Shown: positions 53,592 to 63,550 of the stretch, piece by piece
Layout of the letters: each line of letters opens with the position of its first letter
How positions within the stretch are numbered: position 1 is the stretch's first letter
NCBI GenBank assembly: GCA_013285425.1
Contig: CP053447.1
Span: forward strand, 312,954 to 376,953
Reading direction: 5' to 3'
DNA from: Ignavibacteriota bacterium
GTDB taxonomy: Bacteria > Bacteroidota > Ignavibacteria > Ignavibacteriales > Ignavibacteriaceae
Length of the DNA: 64,000 nucleotides
Notes under the pieces: model-generated
What the model was told of the DNA's origin: nothing
The model's input: only the letters and a program-made list of their open reading frames with translations
Databases searched by the model: none
Program-made: the position numbers and the translations under genes

Positions 53592-54680
53592 GTGGCAGAA
53601 AACGATCAAAATAAACCGGTTCAGAGTGAAAAGAGCAGTACCGGACAAACTCCTAACAAATACCGCAAAGGCGGCAGAAGATATTATCCTAAAAAAAGAT
53701 ATTATAAACCTCAGACATCATCAGGCGATCAGGCGGTACAACCGGTAAAAGTAAGTTTTCAGAAAATTTCTATTGTCATACCGCTTTTTAATGAAGAGGA
53801 ATCTATTCAGCCGCTTATCAATGAAATTAGAAAAGCAATCAAAACATTAAATAAACCTTATGAAGTTATTTTTGTAGATGATGGAAGTACTGATAAATCA
53901 TTACAGGTAATTAAAGAAGCTGGCAAATCTGATACACGGTTAAAATTTATTAGCTTTAGAAAAAATTATGGTAAATCTGCTGCTTTGCAGGTCGGATTTA
54001 AAGCTGCTACCGGGGATGCAATCATTACTATGGATGCAGATTTACAGGATGATCCTTTTGAAGTGCCAAATCTCTTAAAGAAACTTGATGAAGGTTATGA
54101 TCTTTGTTCAGGGTGGAAGAAAGAAAGATTTGATCCGTTTATAAAAAAATATTCTTCGCGCTTCTTCAATTTTATTACAAGATTATTCAGCGGAATTAAA
54201 ATTCATGATTTTAATTGTGGATTAAAAGCCTATCGCAGAGAAGTTGTACAAAATTTAAATGTTTACGGCGAGCTTCACCGATATGTACCTGTACTCGCTA
54301 AATGGCAGGGCTTTACTGTTACTGAAATTCCTGTTAAACATCATAAACGCAGATATGGAAAAACTAAATTTGGTATTTCGAGATTCTTTAAAGGTTTTAT
54401 TGATTTAATTACAGTTACCTTTGTAAGCAGGTATATAAAACGACCAATGCACTTTTTCGGATTTTTTGGAGCAGTGGCTTTTTTTATAGGTTTGATTGTT
54501 AATGGTTATTTAACAATTGAGTGGTTATCCGGTAAAGCCTTAAGCAACAGACCGATGCTGTTCCTTGGTATGTTGTTGATTATAGTTGGTGTTCAGTTTT
54601 TTTCTGTAGGATTGCTTGGTGAAATGATGGTCCATCAAAACCAGAATGAAAGGGAATATGTTATTAAAGATCGAAACTAA
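53592..54680 (+). CDS. Family 2 glycosyltransferase, polyprenyl-phosphate type (DPM1/GtrB-like)
   Basis: The catalytic domain has SIVIPLFNEEESIQ, VDDGSTD and DADLQDDP, the nucleotide-sugar and metal sites. The family-specific RRYGKTKFGISRFFKGF segment and two C-terminal membrane helices show the type that loads a sugar onto polyprenyl phosphate at the inner membrane. The GTG at 53592 has AAAGG before it; the frame also opens at a TTG at 53538. The first ~55 residues are an unusual basic, tyrosine-rich tail (RKGGRRYYPKKRYYKP) before the enzyme begins. It heads the polysaccharide locus. The ~360 bases before it contain no gene. Confidence 0.88.
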   Translation: MAENDQNKPVQSEKSSTGQTPNKYRKGGRRYYPKKRYYKPQTSSGDQAVQPVKVSFQKISIVIPLFNEEESIQPLINEIRKAIKTLNKPYEVIFVDDGSTDKSLQVIKEAGKSDTRLKFISFRKNYGKSAALQVGFKAATGDAIITMDADLQDDPFEVPNLLKKLDEGYDLCSGWKKERFDPFIKKYSSRFFNFITRLFSGIKIHDFNCGLKAYRREVVQNLNVYGELHRYVPVLAKWQGFTVTEIPVKHHKRRYGKTKFGISRFFKGFIDLITVTFVSRYIKRPMHFFGFFGAVAFFIGLIVNGYLTIEWLSGKALSNRPMLFLGMLLIIVGVQFFSVGLLGEMMVHQNQNEREYVIKDRN

Positions 54681-54719
54681 AGTTCAATTAACAATCCATC
54701 CCTCCGTAAAATCTGAAAA

Positions 54720-55841
54720 ATGAAAATAGTAATTGTATCACCGGCTTATCCTTTGAGAGGCGGTATTGCAAATTTTACTGCACAGCTTTACAAGGAATTA
54801 ATAATTAATAATCACGTGGATGTTTTTACTTTTAAGAGACAATATCCGGAAATATTTTTCCCCGGAAAATCACAATTTGAAAGCGGCGAAGATGTTGATA
54901 AAATTCCGGCAGAAATAATAATAGATTCGATTAATCCTATATCATGGAAAAAAACTGCAAAAAAAATTGTTAAGATTAACCCTGAGCTGCTGATCTTTGC
55001 ATATTGGCTTCCCTTTTTTGCTCCTTGTTACAGCTCGATTGCAAAAAGAATAAAGAAAGAAACTAATGCAAAAATTCTTTCAATATGTCATAACATAATT
55101 CCACACGAAAAAAAACCCGGTGATAAACTATTAACTAAATCTTTTTTGAACAAAATGGATTTCTTTATCACTCTATCTGAAGAAGTAAAAAAAGATCTTG
55201 AGAAGTTTGTTAAAAAACCAAAATGCAAAGTTCTTCCGCATCCGGTGTATTCAAGATTCGGTGAAAAGGTTAGTAAAGAAAATGCACTTAATAAACTTAA
55301 ACTTAATGAAGCTAAATATGTTTTGTTTTTTGGTTTTATCCGTGATTATAAAGGTCTGGATATTCTAATTGAAGCATTAACTTTTGTTAAAGAAAAAATC
55401 AAAATAAAGTTGATTGTGGCTGGAGAATTTTACGATGATGAAAAAAAATATACAGGACTAATTGAAAAGTTAAATTTGCAAGACGATATTATTTTATTTT
55501 CTGATTTCATTTCCACAGAGGAAGTTAAATATTATTTTTCTGCTGCTGATGTTGTAATTCTTCCTTACAAAAGTGCAACACAAAGCGGCATTGTTCAGAT
55601 AGCGGTTAATTTTGGTAAACCAGTTATTGCCGCAAGTGTTGGCGGTCTGGGTGAGGTAATTAAGAATAACCAAACCGGCTATATTGTAGAGCCGGAAAAT
55701 CCCGGTCAGTTGGCTGATGCAATAATTAAGTTTTATACTGAGAATAAAGAAAATGAATTTTCAAATAATATTTCTAAAATTGCTGAACAATATTCGTGGA
55801 AAAATTTTGTAAATGGAATTTTTGATTTAATTAACTCATAA
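54720..55841 (+). CDS. Family 4 glycosyltransferase (GT-B fold)
   Basis: The N-terminal SPAYPLRGGIANFT loop binds the acceptor/donor, and the C-terminal half has ILPYKSATQSGIVQIA and GKPVIAASVGGLGEVI, the nucleotide-sugar site of GT4. No membrane helix. Probably builds the glycan of this locus on the cytoplasmic side. It follows the family 2 gene by 39 bases and precedes the methyltransferase by 37 bases. Confidence 0.9.
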   Translation: MKIVIVSPAYPLRGGIANFTAQLYKELIINNHVDVFTFKRQYPEIFFPGKSQFESGEDVDKIPAEIIIDSINPISWKKTAKKIVKINPELLIFAYWLPFFAPCYSSIAKRIKKETNAKILSICHNIIPHEKKPGDKLLTKSFLNKMDFFITLSEEVKKDLEKFVKKPKCKVLPHPVYSRFGEKVSKENALNKLKLNEAKYVLFFGFIRDYKGLDILIEALTFVKEKIKIKLIVAGEFYDDEKKYTGLIEKLNLQDDIILFSDFISTEEVKYYFSAADVVILPYKSATQSGIVQIAVNFGKPVIAASVGGLGEVIKNNQTGYIVEPENPGQLADAIIKFYTENKENEFSNNISKIAEQYSWKNFVNGIFDLINS

Positions 55842-55878
55842 TTTTTAATTTTATACTATCCTATACTGAATTTAGTAA

Positions 55879-56688
55879 ATGCATTACGATCCGGTAAAAA
55901 ATATTTTTGCTAACGTAATAAAGAAATCACCTTTACTCAGAGTATTTTTCTATAAGATACTTGATTTGATGTTTCTTCGTTCGTGGTATGTTAGAAGAGA
56001 ATTAAAAAATCTCAGAAAATTATTCGGCAGTAAAAAAATAAGCATTTATGATGCTGGCTCAGGCTATGGGCAGTATTCTTATTTTATGTCTAAGGCTCTT
56101 CAGCCTTGTGAAATCTATTCGGTTGATGTAAAAGAGGACTGGATTAACGACTGTATAGATTTTTTCAAAAGTCAGAAGATTGAAAATGTTTCTTTTGGTA
56201 TTGAAGATCTAACAGTAATAAATCATACGGATAAATTTGATTTAATAGTCTGTGTTGATGTAATGGAGCATATTGAAGATGACAGAAAAGTGTTTGAAAA
56301 CTTTTATACCGCACTTAAAAAAAATGGATACTTAATCATAAACACACCTTCAATTTACGGAGGCAGCGATGTTCACGATGATGATGATGAAAGCTTTATT
56401 GGTGAACACGCACGTGACGGTTACTCAAAAGAAGAACTTGAAGCGAAACTTCATCCGGCTGGATTTGCAACTTATCAATCCAAATACACATACGGGTTTT
56501 GGGGAGATAAAGCATGGAGACTCGGTATTAAATATCCTATACTAATGGTCAATCTTTCAAAGTTATTTTTGATCATTCTGCCATTATATTACTTACTAAC
56601 GTTTCCGTTCACTTTTATAATGATGTGGATTGATTATAAATCAAATAACAAAGTAGGATCCGGAATTAATTTTATAGCAGCAAAGTAG
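55879..56688 (+). CDS. SAM-dependent methyltransferase with C-terminal membrane segment
   Basis: Motif I is YDAGSGYGQYSYF (class I Rossmann) and CVDVMEHIEDD follows at the usual distance. NTPSIYGGSDVH marks the later part. A hydrophobic C-terminal stretch (LFLIILPLYYLLTFPFTFI) likely attaches it to the membrane. The target is probably a glycan or lipid intermediate of the locus. The family resembles methyltransf_11/25 members found among sugar genes. Confidence 0.85.
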   Translation: MHYDPVKNIFANVIKKSPLLRVFFYKILDLMFLRSWYVRRELKNLRKLFGSKKISIYDAGSGYGQYSYFMSKALQPCEIYSVDVKEDWINDCIDFFKSQKIENVSFGIEDLTVINHTDKFDLIVCVDVMEHIEDDRKVFENFYTALKKNGYLIINTPSIYGGSDVHDDDDESFIGEHARDGYSKEELEAKLHPAGFATYQSKYTYGFWGDKAWRLGIKYPILMVNLSKLFLIILPLYYLLTFPFTFIMMWIDYKSNNKVGSGINFIAAK

Positions 56689-56716
56689 TTTATTAAATAT
56701 CTCAAACGGAGATTGA

Positions 56717-59275
56717 ATGACAAAGACAAAAAAAATCGTAAAGACTAAAAAAGAACATCAGGATAATTTTCTAAACAGTTTTTCACTCGATAAAATTATC
56801 CCGATTAAATTTCAGACATTAGCTTTTTTAATAATAATTCTTTTGGTTTTTCTGATCTTTTATGCACCGCTTTATTTTGGAGGGAAAACATTTCAGTCAG
56901 GTGATATTTTAACAAGCTTAAGTGTAAAGCCATATATAGAAAATCATCAGGGCGGATACACACTCTGGAATCCGAATATTTTTTGCGGAATGCCGGCGTA
57001 TGCTTTAGCAACAGGTTATAAATGGTTTAATTTAATTTATGTAGTTATAAATTTTATAAGAAATATTTTTAGCGCACCTTTTACAGAAGACTATGCAAAA
57101 TGGACATTTTATCTTGTTGCACTCGCTTACACAATGTATTTCTTTGTGTTGAATAGAACAAAAGATAAACTAATAAGTTTGTTTTCAGCTTTGTCAGTAT
57201 CATTTAGTACCGGAATAGTAGTTTTCTTATTCATCGGGCATGTTACTAAACTTACTGCGATATTTGTTTTTCCAGTTATACTTTTAATTCTTTTCAACTT
57301 TCAGCAGAAGATTAAATTCTTAGATATAATGCTCCTGTTGTTTTTTATTCCGGTTATGTATCTGGGCTGGCACGTGCAGATTATATTTTACATCTTTTTT
57401 GCAGTCTTAATTTATTTTCTTTATTTCTTTGCCAGAGCATTAAAATCCAAAAATAGTTTTCTTGCAAAACAACTTGTAAAATCTGCAGCAATATTTTTAC
57501 TAGCGGTAATTATTGGGTTAGGTATTCAGTCTGATAATTTAACTCAGGTTTTTGAGTACACTCCATATTCAACGCGCGGCACTGAAAGTATTGTTGATAA
57601 GCAAACAGGGAACATATCCAAAACAGAAACTGGTTTTTATGAATATGCAACTAACTGGTCGTTCTCGCCCGGTGAAATGTTAACCTGGATTGTGCCGTCT
57701 TACTATGGATTTGGTAAAGCAGTTTATAATGGTCCGTTATCTCAGAATAAGGATGTTGAAGTAAATACTTATTTCGGTCAAATGCCATTTGTTGATGTTG
57801 CTCAGTATATGGGAGTAATAATTTTCTTTCTTGCAATATTTTCAGTTATTATTAATTGGAAAGATCCGCTTGTAAGATATCTTACTATCTTAGCTGTTAT
57901 AGCTGCTTTGATTTCTTTCGGAAGCACCTTTCCAATAGCTTATGATTTTATGTTCCATTATTTCCCGTTCTTTGATAAATTCAGAGTTCCATCAATGATA
58001 CTGATACTCGTTCAGCTTAGTTTTCCAATACTTGCCGGATTGGGAATTGCAAAAGTAATTGAGCTGAAAAATATAAATGATAAAAAGTATGTTAAGATTA
58101 TCAGAAATATTTTTTATGTGTTTGCCGGGATATTTGTTTTAACTATTCTCCTTTCTTCACCAATTAAAAGCTGGTTTATTGATCATATAAATTCTGCAGG
58201 AGAAAAAGGGACAAGACTTCAACAGATACATGATTTTATTGCCGATATGTTTTTAGGTGATCTGAGATTGGCATTTTTCTTTTCAGCAGCAGCTTTTGGT
58301 TTAATCTATGCATATTTGAAATCAGCAGTAAGCAAAGATCTGATGATAGTTATAATTGCAGTATTAAGCTTTATCGATATAATAAGAATTAATAATCGCG
58401 GAGAAACTTATACAGAAGCACAGAATCAAGAACAATTATTTGATAAACCGGCTTATATTTCTGCAATTCAATCACTGAATGATAAATCAGTTTTCAGAAT
58501 TATTAATCTTAAACAAGATGGCTCACTTGGTTCTGTTAATCAAAACTCAAATTTTAATGCATACTTTTTAACTCAGGATTTGTATGGTTACTCTGGTATC
58601 AAGCCAAGAGCATATCAGGATTATATGGATGTGCTTGGAAGCCCGGCAAATCAGACTTTTTGGAAAATGACAAATACAAAATATGTGGTATTTGATAAAC
58701 CTTATAAATATCAGGGATTAGTCCCTGTTTATTCCGGTGAAAAGGATTTTGTTTATCTAAATCAAAACGCTTTACCTCGTGCATATTTTGTTAATTCGGT
58801 GCAAAAGGCAACAGCAATTGAAATACTTAATAACGTAAAAAATGATCAGTTTGATCCAAAGGAAGTTGCATTTGTTGAAAACACCGAACTTAATATAGAT
58901 AGACCTGACAGCACTGCTTTTGTGAATATTGAAAAGTATGATAATGAGAACATTTACTTAAAAGTTAATGCAAGCGGAAATAATTTTCTGTTTTTAGGTG
59001 ATACATATATGTCAGGTGAAGCTGATTACAAAATATTTAAAATCTCTACCGGCTGGAAAGCATACATTGATGGGAATGAAACAATGATTTACAGAACTAA
59101 TCATGATTTTAGAGGGATAGTAGTACCTGCTGGCGAACACAAAATTCACTTCGAGTATTTACCTGAATCGTTTGTAATTGCAAAAAATTCTTCGCTTATA
59201 TTAAGTTCACTTGTTGTTATAGGTTTAATTGCTTCATTAGGAATGAATTTTAGGAAGAAAAAAGAAACAAATTAA
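56717..59275 (+). CDS. YfhO-like polytopic membrane protein (GT-C type)
   Basis: 852 residues with about 12-14 hydrophobic helices in the first ~540 residues, then a ~280-residue extracytoplasmic beta-rich domain, and a final helix (~820-840). The YfhO family has this layout. Features include FGGKTFQSGDILTSL at the N-terminus, and WNPNIFCGMPAYAL and PSYYGFGKA in loops. YfhO in Gram-positives adds sugars to teichoic acid, and GT-C enzymes use polyprenyl-linked donors such as the one the gene at 53592 may make. GGAG precedes the ATG. Confidence 0.85.
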   Translation: MTKTKKIVKTKKEHQDNFLNSFSLDKIIPIKFQTLAFLIIILLVFLIFYAPLYFGGKTFQSGDILTSLSVKPYIENHQGGYTLWNPNIFCGMPAYALATGYKWFNLIYVVINFIRNIFSAPFTEDYAKWTFYLVALAYTMYFFVLNRTKDKLISLFSALSVSFSTGIVVFLFIGHVTKLTAIFVFPVILLILFNFQQKIKFLDIMLLLFFIPVMYLGWHVQIIFYIFFAVLIYFLYFFARALKSKNSFLAKQLVKSAAIFLLAVIIGLGIQSDNLTQVFEYTPYSTRGTESIVDKQTGNISKTETGFYEYATNWSFSPGEMLTWIVPSYYGFGKAVYNGPLSQNKDVEVNTYFGQMPFVDVAQYMGVIIFFLAIFSVIINWKDPLVRYLTILAVIAALISFGSTFPIAYDFMFHYFPFFDKFRVPSMILILVQLSFPILAGLGIAKVIELKNINDKKYVKIIRNIFYVFAGIFVLTILLSSPIKSWFIDHINSAGEKGTRLQQIHDFIADMFLGDLRLAFFFSAAAFGLIYAYLKSAVSKDLMIVIIAVLSFIDIIRINNRGETYTEAQNQEQLFDKPAYISAIQSLNDKSVFRIINLKQDGSLGSVNQNSNFNAYFLTQDLYGYSGIKPRAYQDYMDVLGSPANQTFWKMTNTKYVVFDKPYKYQGLVPVYSGEKDFVYLNQNALPRAYFVNSVQKATAIEILNNVKNDQFDPKEVAFVENTELNIDRPDSTAFVNIEKYDNENIYLKVNASGNNFLFLGDTYMSGEADYKIFKISTGWKAYIDGNETMIYRTNHDFRGIVVPAGEHKIHFEYLPESFVIAKNSSLILSSLVVIGLIASLGMNFRKKKETN

Positions 59276-59338
59276 AATAAAATATGATTGTTCCAGATAC
59301 TGCATAAAATTTTGTTCAATAAATGAATTAGCTCTTTA

Positions 59339-60850
59339 ATGCTTGACAAATTTAAATACTTCTTAAAACATTCTTTTATTTATAGTATCAGTAACGTTGC
59401 TACAAAAGCTTCCGGTATAATTTTACTTCCTATATACACGAGTTATTTTACTGTAGAAGAATTCGGAAGACTTGGTCTTGTCCTTGCTATAATTACTATT
59501 ATGATTCAGATTGTTGTCCTTGGTCAAAATCAGTCAATATTAAAATTCAATAATCAGATTGAATACATAGATAAAAAAAAATCTATTCTCTTTACTCTCA
59601 CCCTGTTTGTAATATTTTCCGCACTTGTTTTTATTGTAATTGGAGAATTTGCTGCTCCATGGTTAGCAAAGATTTTAGGAAATTATAATGATTATTATTC
59701 ATCCCTCAGAATTGCAATCTACATAGTTGTTGTATCAATTATTACTAATGTATTTCAAAATAAACTCAGGGCTGATGAAAAATCAGTCTCGTTTACGGTT
59801 ATAAGTCTTATTAAGTTATTTGTGCTTATAGCAGCAACTGTTTATTTAGTAACATCACTTGAACTCGGTATTAATGGTGTTTTATATGGTCAATTAATTT
59901 CTGAAATAGTAACACTAATTATCTTAACTCCGTTTATGTTAAAGTTAATGGAGTATAGATTTGAAAAAAACATTTTGACTGCTTCATTAAAGTTCGGATT
60001 ACCATTAATATTTAGTGCTTTATCAATGACATTATTAAACATCAGTGACCGGTTTTTAATAAAATTTCTGGACTCAGAGGAAGCTCTTGGATTATATGAA
60101 TTAGGTTATCGTGTAGCGGGTATATTAAATATGTTTATGATAATGCCTCTTTCTCTAACCTTATTGCCGGTTGCTTATAAAGTTTATCAGCAGCCGGGAG
60201 ATAAAGATTACTACCGGAAGATTATGACTTATGCTTCATATTTCCTTGTTTGGGGAGCTTTGGCACTGTCAATTTTCAGTAAAGAAATAATTGAACTATT
60301 TTCCGGCAGTGGTTCTTATTTGCCCGCTTATGAAGTTGTTCCTGTAATTTTGTTTGCTTACGTGTTTTTCGGAATGAGTTTAATCTCATCATTAGGAATG
60401 TATCTGACATCCAAGACAACATACATAGCAATCATAACAATAGTATCTGCTGTTTTGAATATTATACTCAATTTTATTTTCATTCCAATATTTGGGATAA
60501 TGGGTGCAGCAGTTAACACTTTGATTGCATTTATATTTTTATATGTATCTTCTGATATCATCTCAAGCAGATATTATAAAATTGATTTTGAAAACAGTAA
60601 ACTTTTTAGACTTTTTATTTTAAGTATAATTGTTCTGTGGCTAATGTCCTACCTGGATAATATTTCTTTACTGATCAGGAGTATCTTGAAGATAGTTATA
60701 ATAATTATGTTTCCATTTATACTTGCATTAGTTGGTTATTTCAATAAAAAAGAAATAAATGCAATTTCTGAAGGGATTAAGAAGTGGTATAATCCATTTA
60801 ACTGGAAAAAGAATCTGAATTTGGAAAAAAATATTAAAAAAAATGATTAA
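59339..60850 (+). CDS. Polysaccharide flippase (Wzx/MATE-like, MOP superfamily)
   Basis: 503 residues with 14 predicted membrane helices and the Wzx opening (SNVATKASGIILLPIYTSY, YFTVEEFGRLGL). The C-terminus is basic. These proteins flip lipid-linked oligosaccharides across the inner membrane. It starts 63 bases after the YfhO-like gene and ends six bases before the next gene. Confidence 0.92.
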   Translation: MLDKFKYFLKHSFIYSISNVATKASGIILLPIYTSYFTVEEFGRLGLVLAIITIMIQIVVLGQNQSILKFNNQIEYIDKKKSILFTLTLFVIFSALVFIVIGEFAAPWLAKILGNYNDYYSSLRIAIYIVVVSIITNVFQNKLRADEKSVSFTVISLIKLFVLIAATVYLVTSLELGINGVLYGQLISEIVTLIILTPFMLKLMEYRFEKNILTASLKFGLPLIFSALSMTLLNISDRFLIKFLDSEEALGLYELGYRVAGILNMFMIMPLSLTLLPVAYKVYQQPGDKDYYRKIMTYASYFLVWGALALSIFSKEIIELFSGSGSYLPAYEVVPVILFAYVFFGMSLISSLGMYLTSKTTYIAIITIVSAVLNIILNFIFIPIFGIMGAAVNTLIAFIFLYVSSDIISSRYYKIDFENSKLFRLFILSIIVLWLMSYLDNISLLIRSILKIVIIIMFPFILALVGYFNKKEINAISEGIKKWYNPFNWKKNLNLEKNIKKND

Positions 60851-60856
60851 TTATTT

Positions 60857-62290
60857 ATGGCAATAAATTATATAAAAATTACTGAAGTAGAATTATTCAG
60901 CAAAACTAATATTGACCCGGTTGGATTGCTTTTTGTTTATAAAGAGAAGTTTTACAGAGCGATTAATGATGCAGCCATTGATGATATACTTTATTTATTT
61001 GATTCAGGTGCAATTAAAGAATTAAATGATTTAAACTTGATACCGGATACCAAGATATCAGATTTAAAATTAGAAGGATTCAATTTAGTTTTAGAGCACG
61101 AAAGGATTGAAATAATTACCTATTCTGCTGAATGGTCGTTTGAAATGTTAAAAGCAGCAGCAAAGCTTGTAATTGAAGTAAATAAAGTTTTGTTTAAATA
61201 TGGATTTGAAACTAAAGATGCGCACTATAACAATATCCTTTTTGATAAGTACATTCCAAAATTTGTGGATATTGGTAGTTTTCATAGGAGGAAAAATAAT
61301 AAGTATTGGGAGTGTAAAGATGAATACTATAGAAGTTTTGTCTATCCTTTAAAGATTTGGGCATCAGGTAATTCTCAATTAGCAAGAAGATCGATTTCTG
61401 ATCCATCCTCTCTTTTACTTAGATATGAATTTACTTTGTATAAACATCCGATTCTAAGAGCGATTCCTAAATCCATTATTGTAAAAATTTCTTATCTGCT
61501 TGAAGTGTTAAGGAACCTTTCTAAGTTTGATTTAGACAATATTCTTATTGTCCATAATCCCAAATTAAAAAGGAAAATACTTAAGATATTGCATAAAATT
61601 TCACAGTATGGTTTTCTGCCAAATAATAATATTAACTTAAACAGACTTGAAAGAGTCATCGAAAGAATAAAAAGACCTTTGTACGCAACAAAGTGGGGAG
61701 ATTATCATTTTAAGGTGAACAAAGATGAGCTCTTTAAAGCAGGGGGGAGATTTGACCTTATTATTAATTTGATTAAAGAATATAAAATTAATGAAGTTTT
61801 TGAAGTTGGTGGAAATCAGGGAATGCTTTCAATTGAACTTGTTAAATTTATAGATAAAGTTATCTGCTCTGATTATGATGAGGTTGCAGTTGATAGTATG
61901 TACATTAATCTATTTAATACTAATTCTAAAATAACGCCTGTTCTCTTAGATATAATGCATCCGATATATTTAAATAATCCGTTTATAGAAAAATCAAAAC
62001 CTCAAGTACGGCTTAAATCTCAGGCAACATTGGTTTTAGCAGTAACACACCATTTGATTTTAGAACAGAAAAAATCGATTGATGAAATATTTGAAGCCGT
62101 GCTGCAGTATACTAAAGAATATTTATTTATAGAATTTATGCCAAACGGAATTGATAAAAATCCTGTACCAGATTGGTATAAATTTGAATGGTTCAAAGAA
62201 CATTTCGAGAAATATCTTGATGTTTTGTTGATAAAAACATCAACTGAAGATGGAAGCAGGATTTTATTCTTGGGTAGGGTTAAGAATTAG
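60857..62290 (+). CDS. Putative kinase-like/methyltransferase fusion (NoeA-like)
   Basis: Residues ~120-165 carry KDAHYNNILFDKYIPKFVD, like the catalytic and metal loops of aminoglycoside-phosphotransferase-type kinases (HxxNIL ... FVDIGS), but the usual D in HGDxxxxN is altered (DAHYNN). Residues ~285-477 are a class I methyltransferase, with VFEVGGNQGMLSIELV, CSDYDEVAVD and LAVTHHLIL. The same order is seen in some nodulation-type (NoeA) and glycan-modifying proteins. It may phosphorylate or methylate the glycan of the locus. It ends 26 bases before the convergent glycosyltransferase. Confidence 0.75.
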   Translation: MAINYIKITEVELFSKTNIDPVGLLFVYKEKFYRAINDAAIDDILYLFDSGAIKELNDLNLIPDTKISDLKLEGFNLVLEHERIEIITYSAEWSFEMLKAAAKLVIEVNKVLFKYGFETKDAHYNNILFDKYIPKFVDIGSFHRRKNNKYWECKDEYYRSFVYPLKIWASGNSQLARRSISDPSSLLLRYEFTLYKHPILRAIPKSIIVKISYLLEVLRNLSKFDLDNILIVHNPKLKRKILKILHKISQYGFLPNNNINLNRLERVIERIKRPLYATKWGDYHFKVNKDELFKAGGRFDLIINLIKEYKINEVFEVGGNQGMLSIELVKFIDKVICSDYDEVAVDSMYINLFNTNSKITPVLLDIMHPIYLNNPFIEKSKPQVRLKSQATLVLAVTHHLILEQKKSIDEIFEAVLQYTKEYLFIEFMPNGIDKNPVPDWYKFEWFKEHFEKYLDVLLIKTSTEDGSRILFLGRVKN

Positions 62291-62316
62291 AATCTCCATT
62301 GATACAGAATATGTGG

Positions 62317-62955
62317 TTAAATAGATTTACTACTAATTAATTTTTCATATACTTTCCAGAAATTTTTTAAATAGTCAATTTTACTAAGTTCATTCATTCG
62401 ATTTCTTGAATTAATCAAATTTTCTTGGAATAATTCTTTGTTAGAAATCATTTCGACAATTAGATTGCTCAATGATACTTCATCGTCTGGATTAAAAATA
62501 AACCGTTTATCGGCAATTGTTTCGGGAAGTGAAGTGGTATTTGCACAGATTACAGGAACCTCATATCTCATTGCTTCATAAAGAGGTCCGCTTCCAGCTT
62601 CGTATAATGTTGGAATAACAACAAGAGATGTGTTTTTGTATAATCCAATCAAATCCTCTTCAGGAACTATTCCTAAAAACTTAACAAACTTTTCAAGCTT
62701 TAGCTCATAAATCTTCTTTTCAATAACAGAGAAATAATCAGTTTTGTTACCTGTGCAGATTAATTTTATATCAGGAATCCTTTCATTGACAATCCTTACA
62801 GCTTCTAATAATCTAATATGATTTTTATGAGACCATGTTGCAGCGGGGTAGAGCAAATATTTTTTGGAGATAGAATATTTCTTTTCTAGCGATTGCCAAT
62901 CAGTTTCCTTTTTTTGTTGTAAACCAATTTTCGGAAAACGGCGGGGGACATACAT
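62317..62955 (-). CDS. Family 4 glycosyltransferase, fragment 2 (nucleotide-sugar domain)
   Basis: The C-terminal GT-B half shows LLYPAATWSHKNHIRLLEA, then IPTLYEAGSGPLYEAMRYEVPVI with the EX7E-type donor site, and TSLPETIAD. The protein really begins at 63550; the ATG at 62955 is in a frame that is wrong until ~62912. A run of seven A (minus strand, 62909-62915) has one base more than the joined frame needs. Confidence 0.82.
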   Translation of the reverse strand: MYVPRRFPKIGLQQKKETDWQSLEKKYSISKKYLLYPAATWSHKNHIRLLEAVRIVNERIPDIKLICTGNKTDYFSVIEKKIYELKLEKFVKFLGIVPEEDLIGLYKNTSLVVIPTLYEAGSGPLYEAMRYEVPVICANTTSLPETIADKRFIFNPDDEVSLSNLIVEMISNKELFQENLINSRNRMNELSKIDYLKNFWKVYEKLISSKSI

Positions 62956-63550
62956 TAATTTTATTCTCAGGGACTTTGTAAAAATTTATTATGTCTTTTT
63001 TTATATGCTCAAAGGAAACTATTATTTTATCTGTTTCATACATTGCTTTATGGTTGTTTATCGCTCTGTGTATTCTCTCAGCAGAGCAGAAGTTTCCCGG
63101 AAAATGAAATTCCTGAAGATCATGCATTGTAATAATTACAGGAATCTTCGTTCCATAAATCGGTGAATACTGAATTGGAACATGAAATAATGAGATCCCG
63201 GATTTTTTTAAAAGTGAATTATACGGATTTATACTTATTGAGAATTTTTTTAGAAAGTTCAGGAACTTATTTCCAGAGGAGTATTTGTTGTAAACCGTGT
63301 ATGTATCAAATAAAAAATAAGATAATGCAAATCTAATTTTGGTAAAAAAAGAGTTTCTATTCAGGATACTGAATTCAATCTTGCTTTTATTATCAAACTC
63401 AGTCAGATTTTTTTTAACTTCGGGTGAGGTAAATAATACAATTGATTTTATCTCATCAGATTTAAGTAGCAGTCTCAGTATTCCAATAGAGTATGTAAAA
63501 ATTCCACCAGCTTTAAGCATTGAGTGATGTATGTAAAAACCTATTCGCAT
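62900..63550 (-). CDS. Family 4 glycosyltransferase, fragment 1 (acceptor domain)
   Basis: The N-terminal half begins MRIGFYIHHSMLKAGGIFTY, a GT4 loop that binds the acceptor. It includes HVPIQYSPIYGTKIPVII, TMHDLQEFHFP and IIVSFEHIKKDIINFY. It stops at a false TGA just after KKGN, where the joined sequence should read KKETDWQSL. It starts directly next to the GNAT gene's stop (63551), so they are coupled. A frameshift error or a real mutation splits this enzyme from the C-terminal half at 62317. Confidence 0.82.
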   Translation of the reverse strand: MRIGFYIHHSMLKAGGIFTYSIGILRLLLKSDEIKSIVLFTSPEVKKNLTEFDNKSKIEFSILNRNSFFTKIRFALSYFLFDTYTVYNKYSSGNKFLNFLKKFSISINPYNSLLKKSGISLFHVPIQYSPIYGTKIPVIITMHDLQEFHFPGNFCSAERIHRAINNHKAMYETDKIIVSFEHIKKDIINFYKVPENKINVCPPPFSENWFTTKKGN

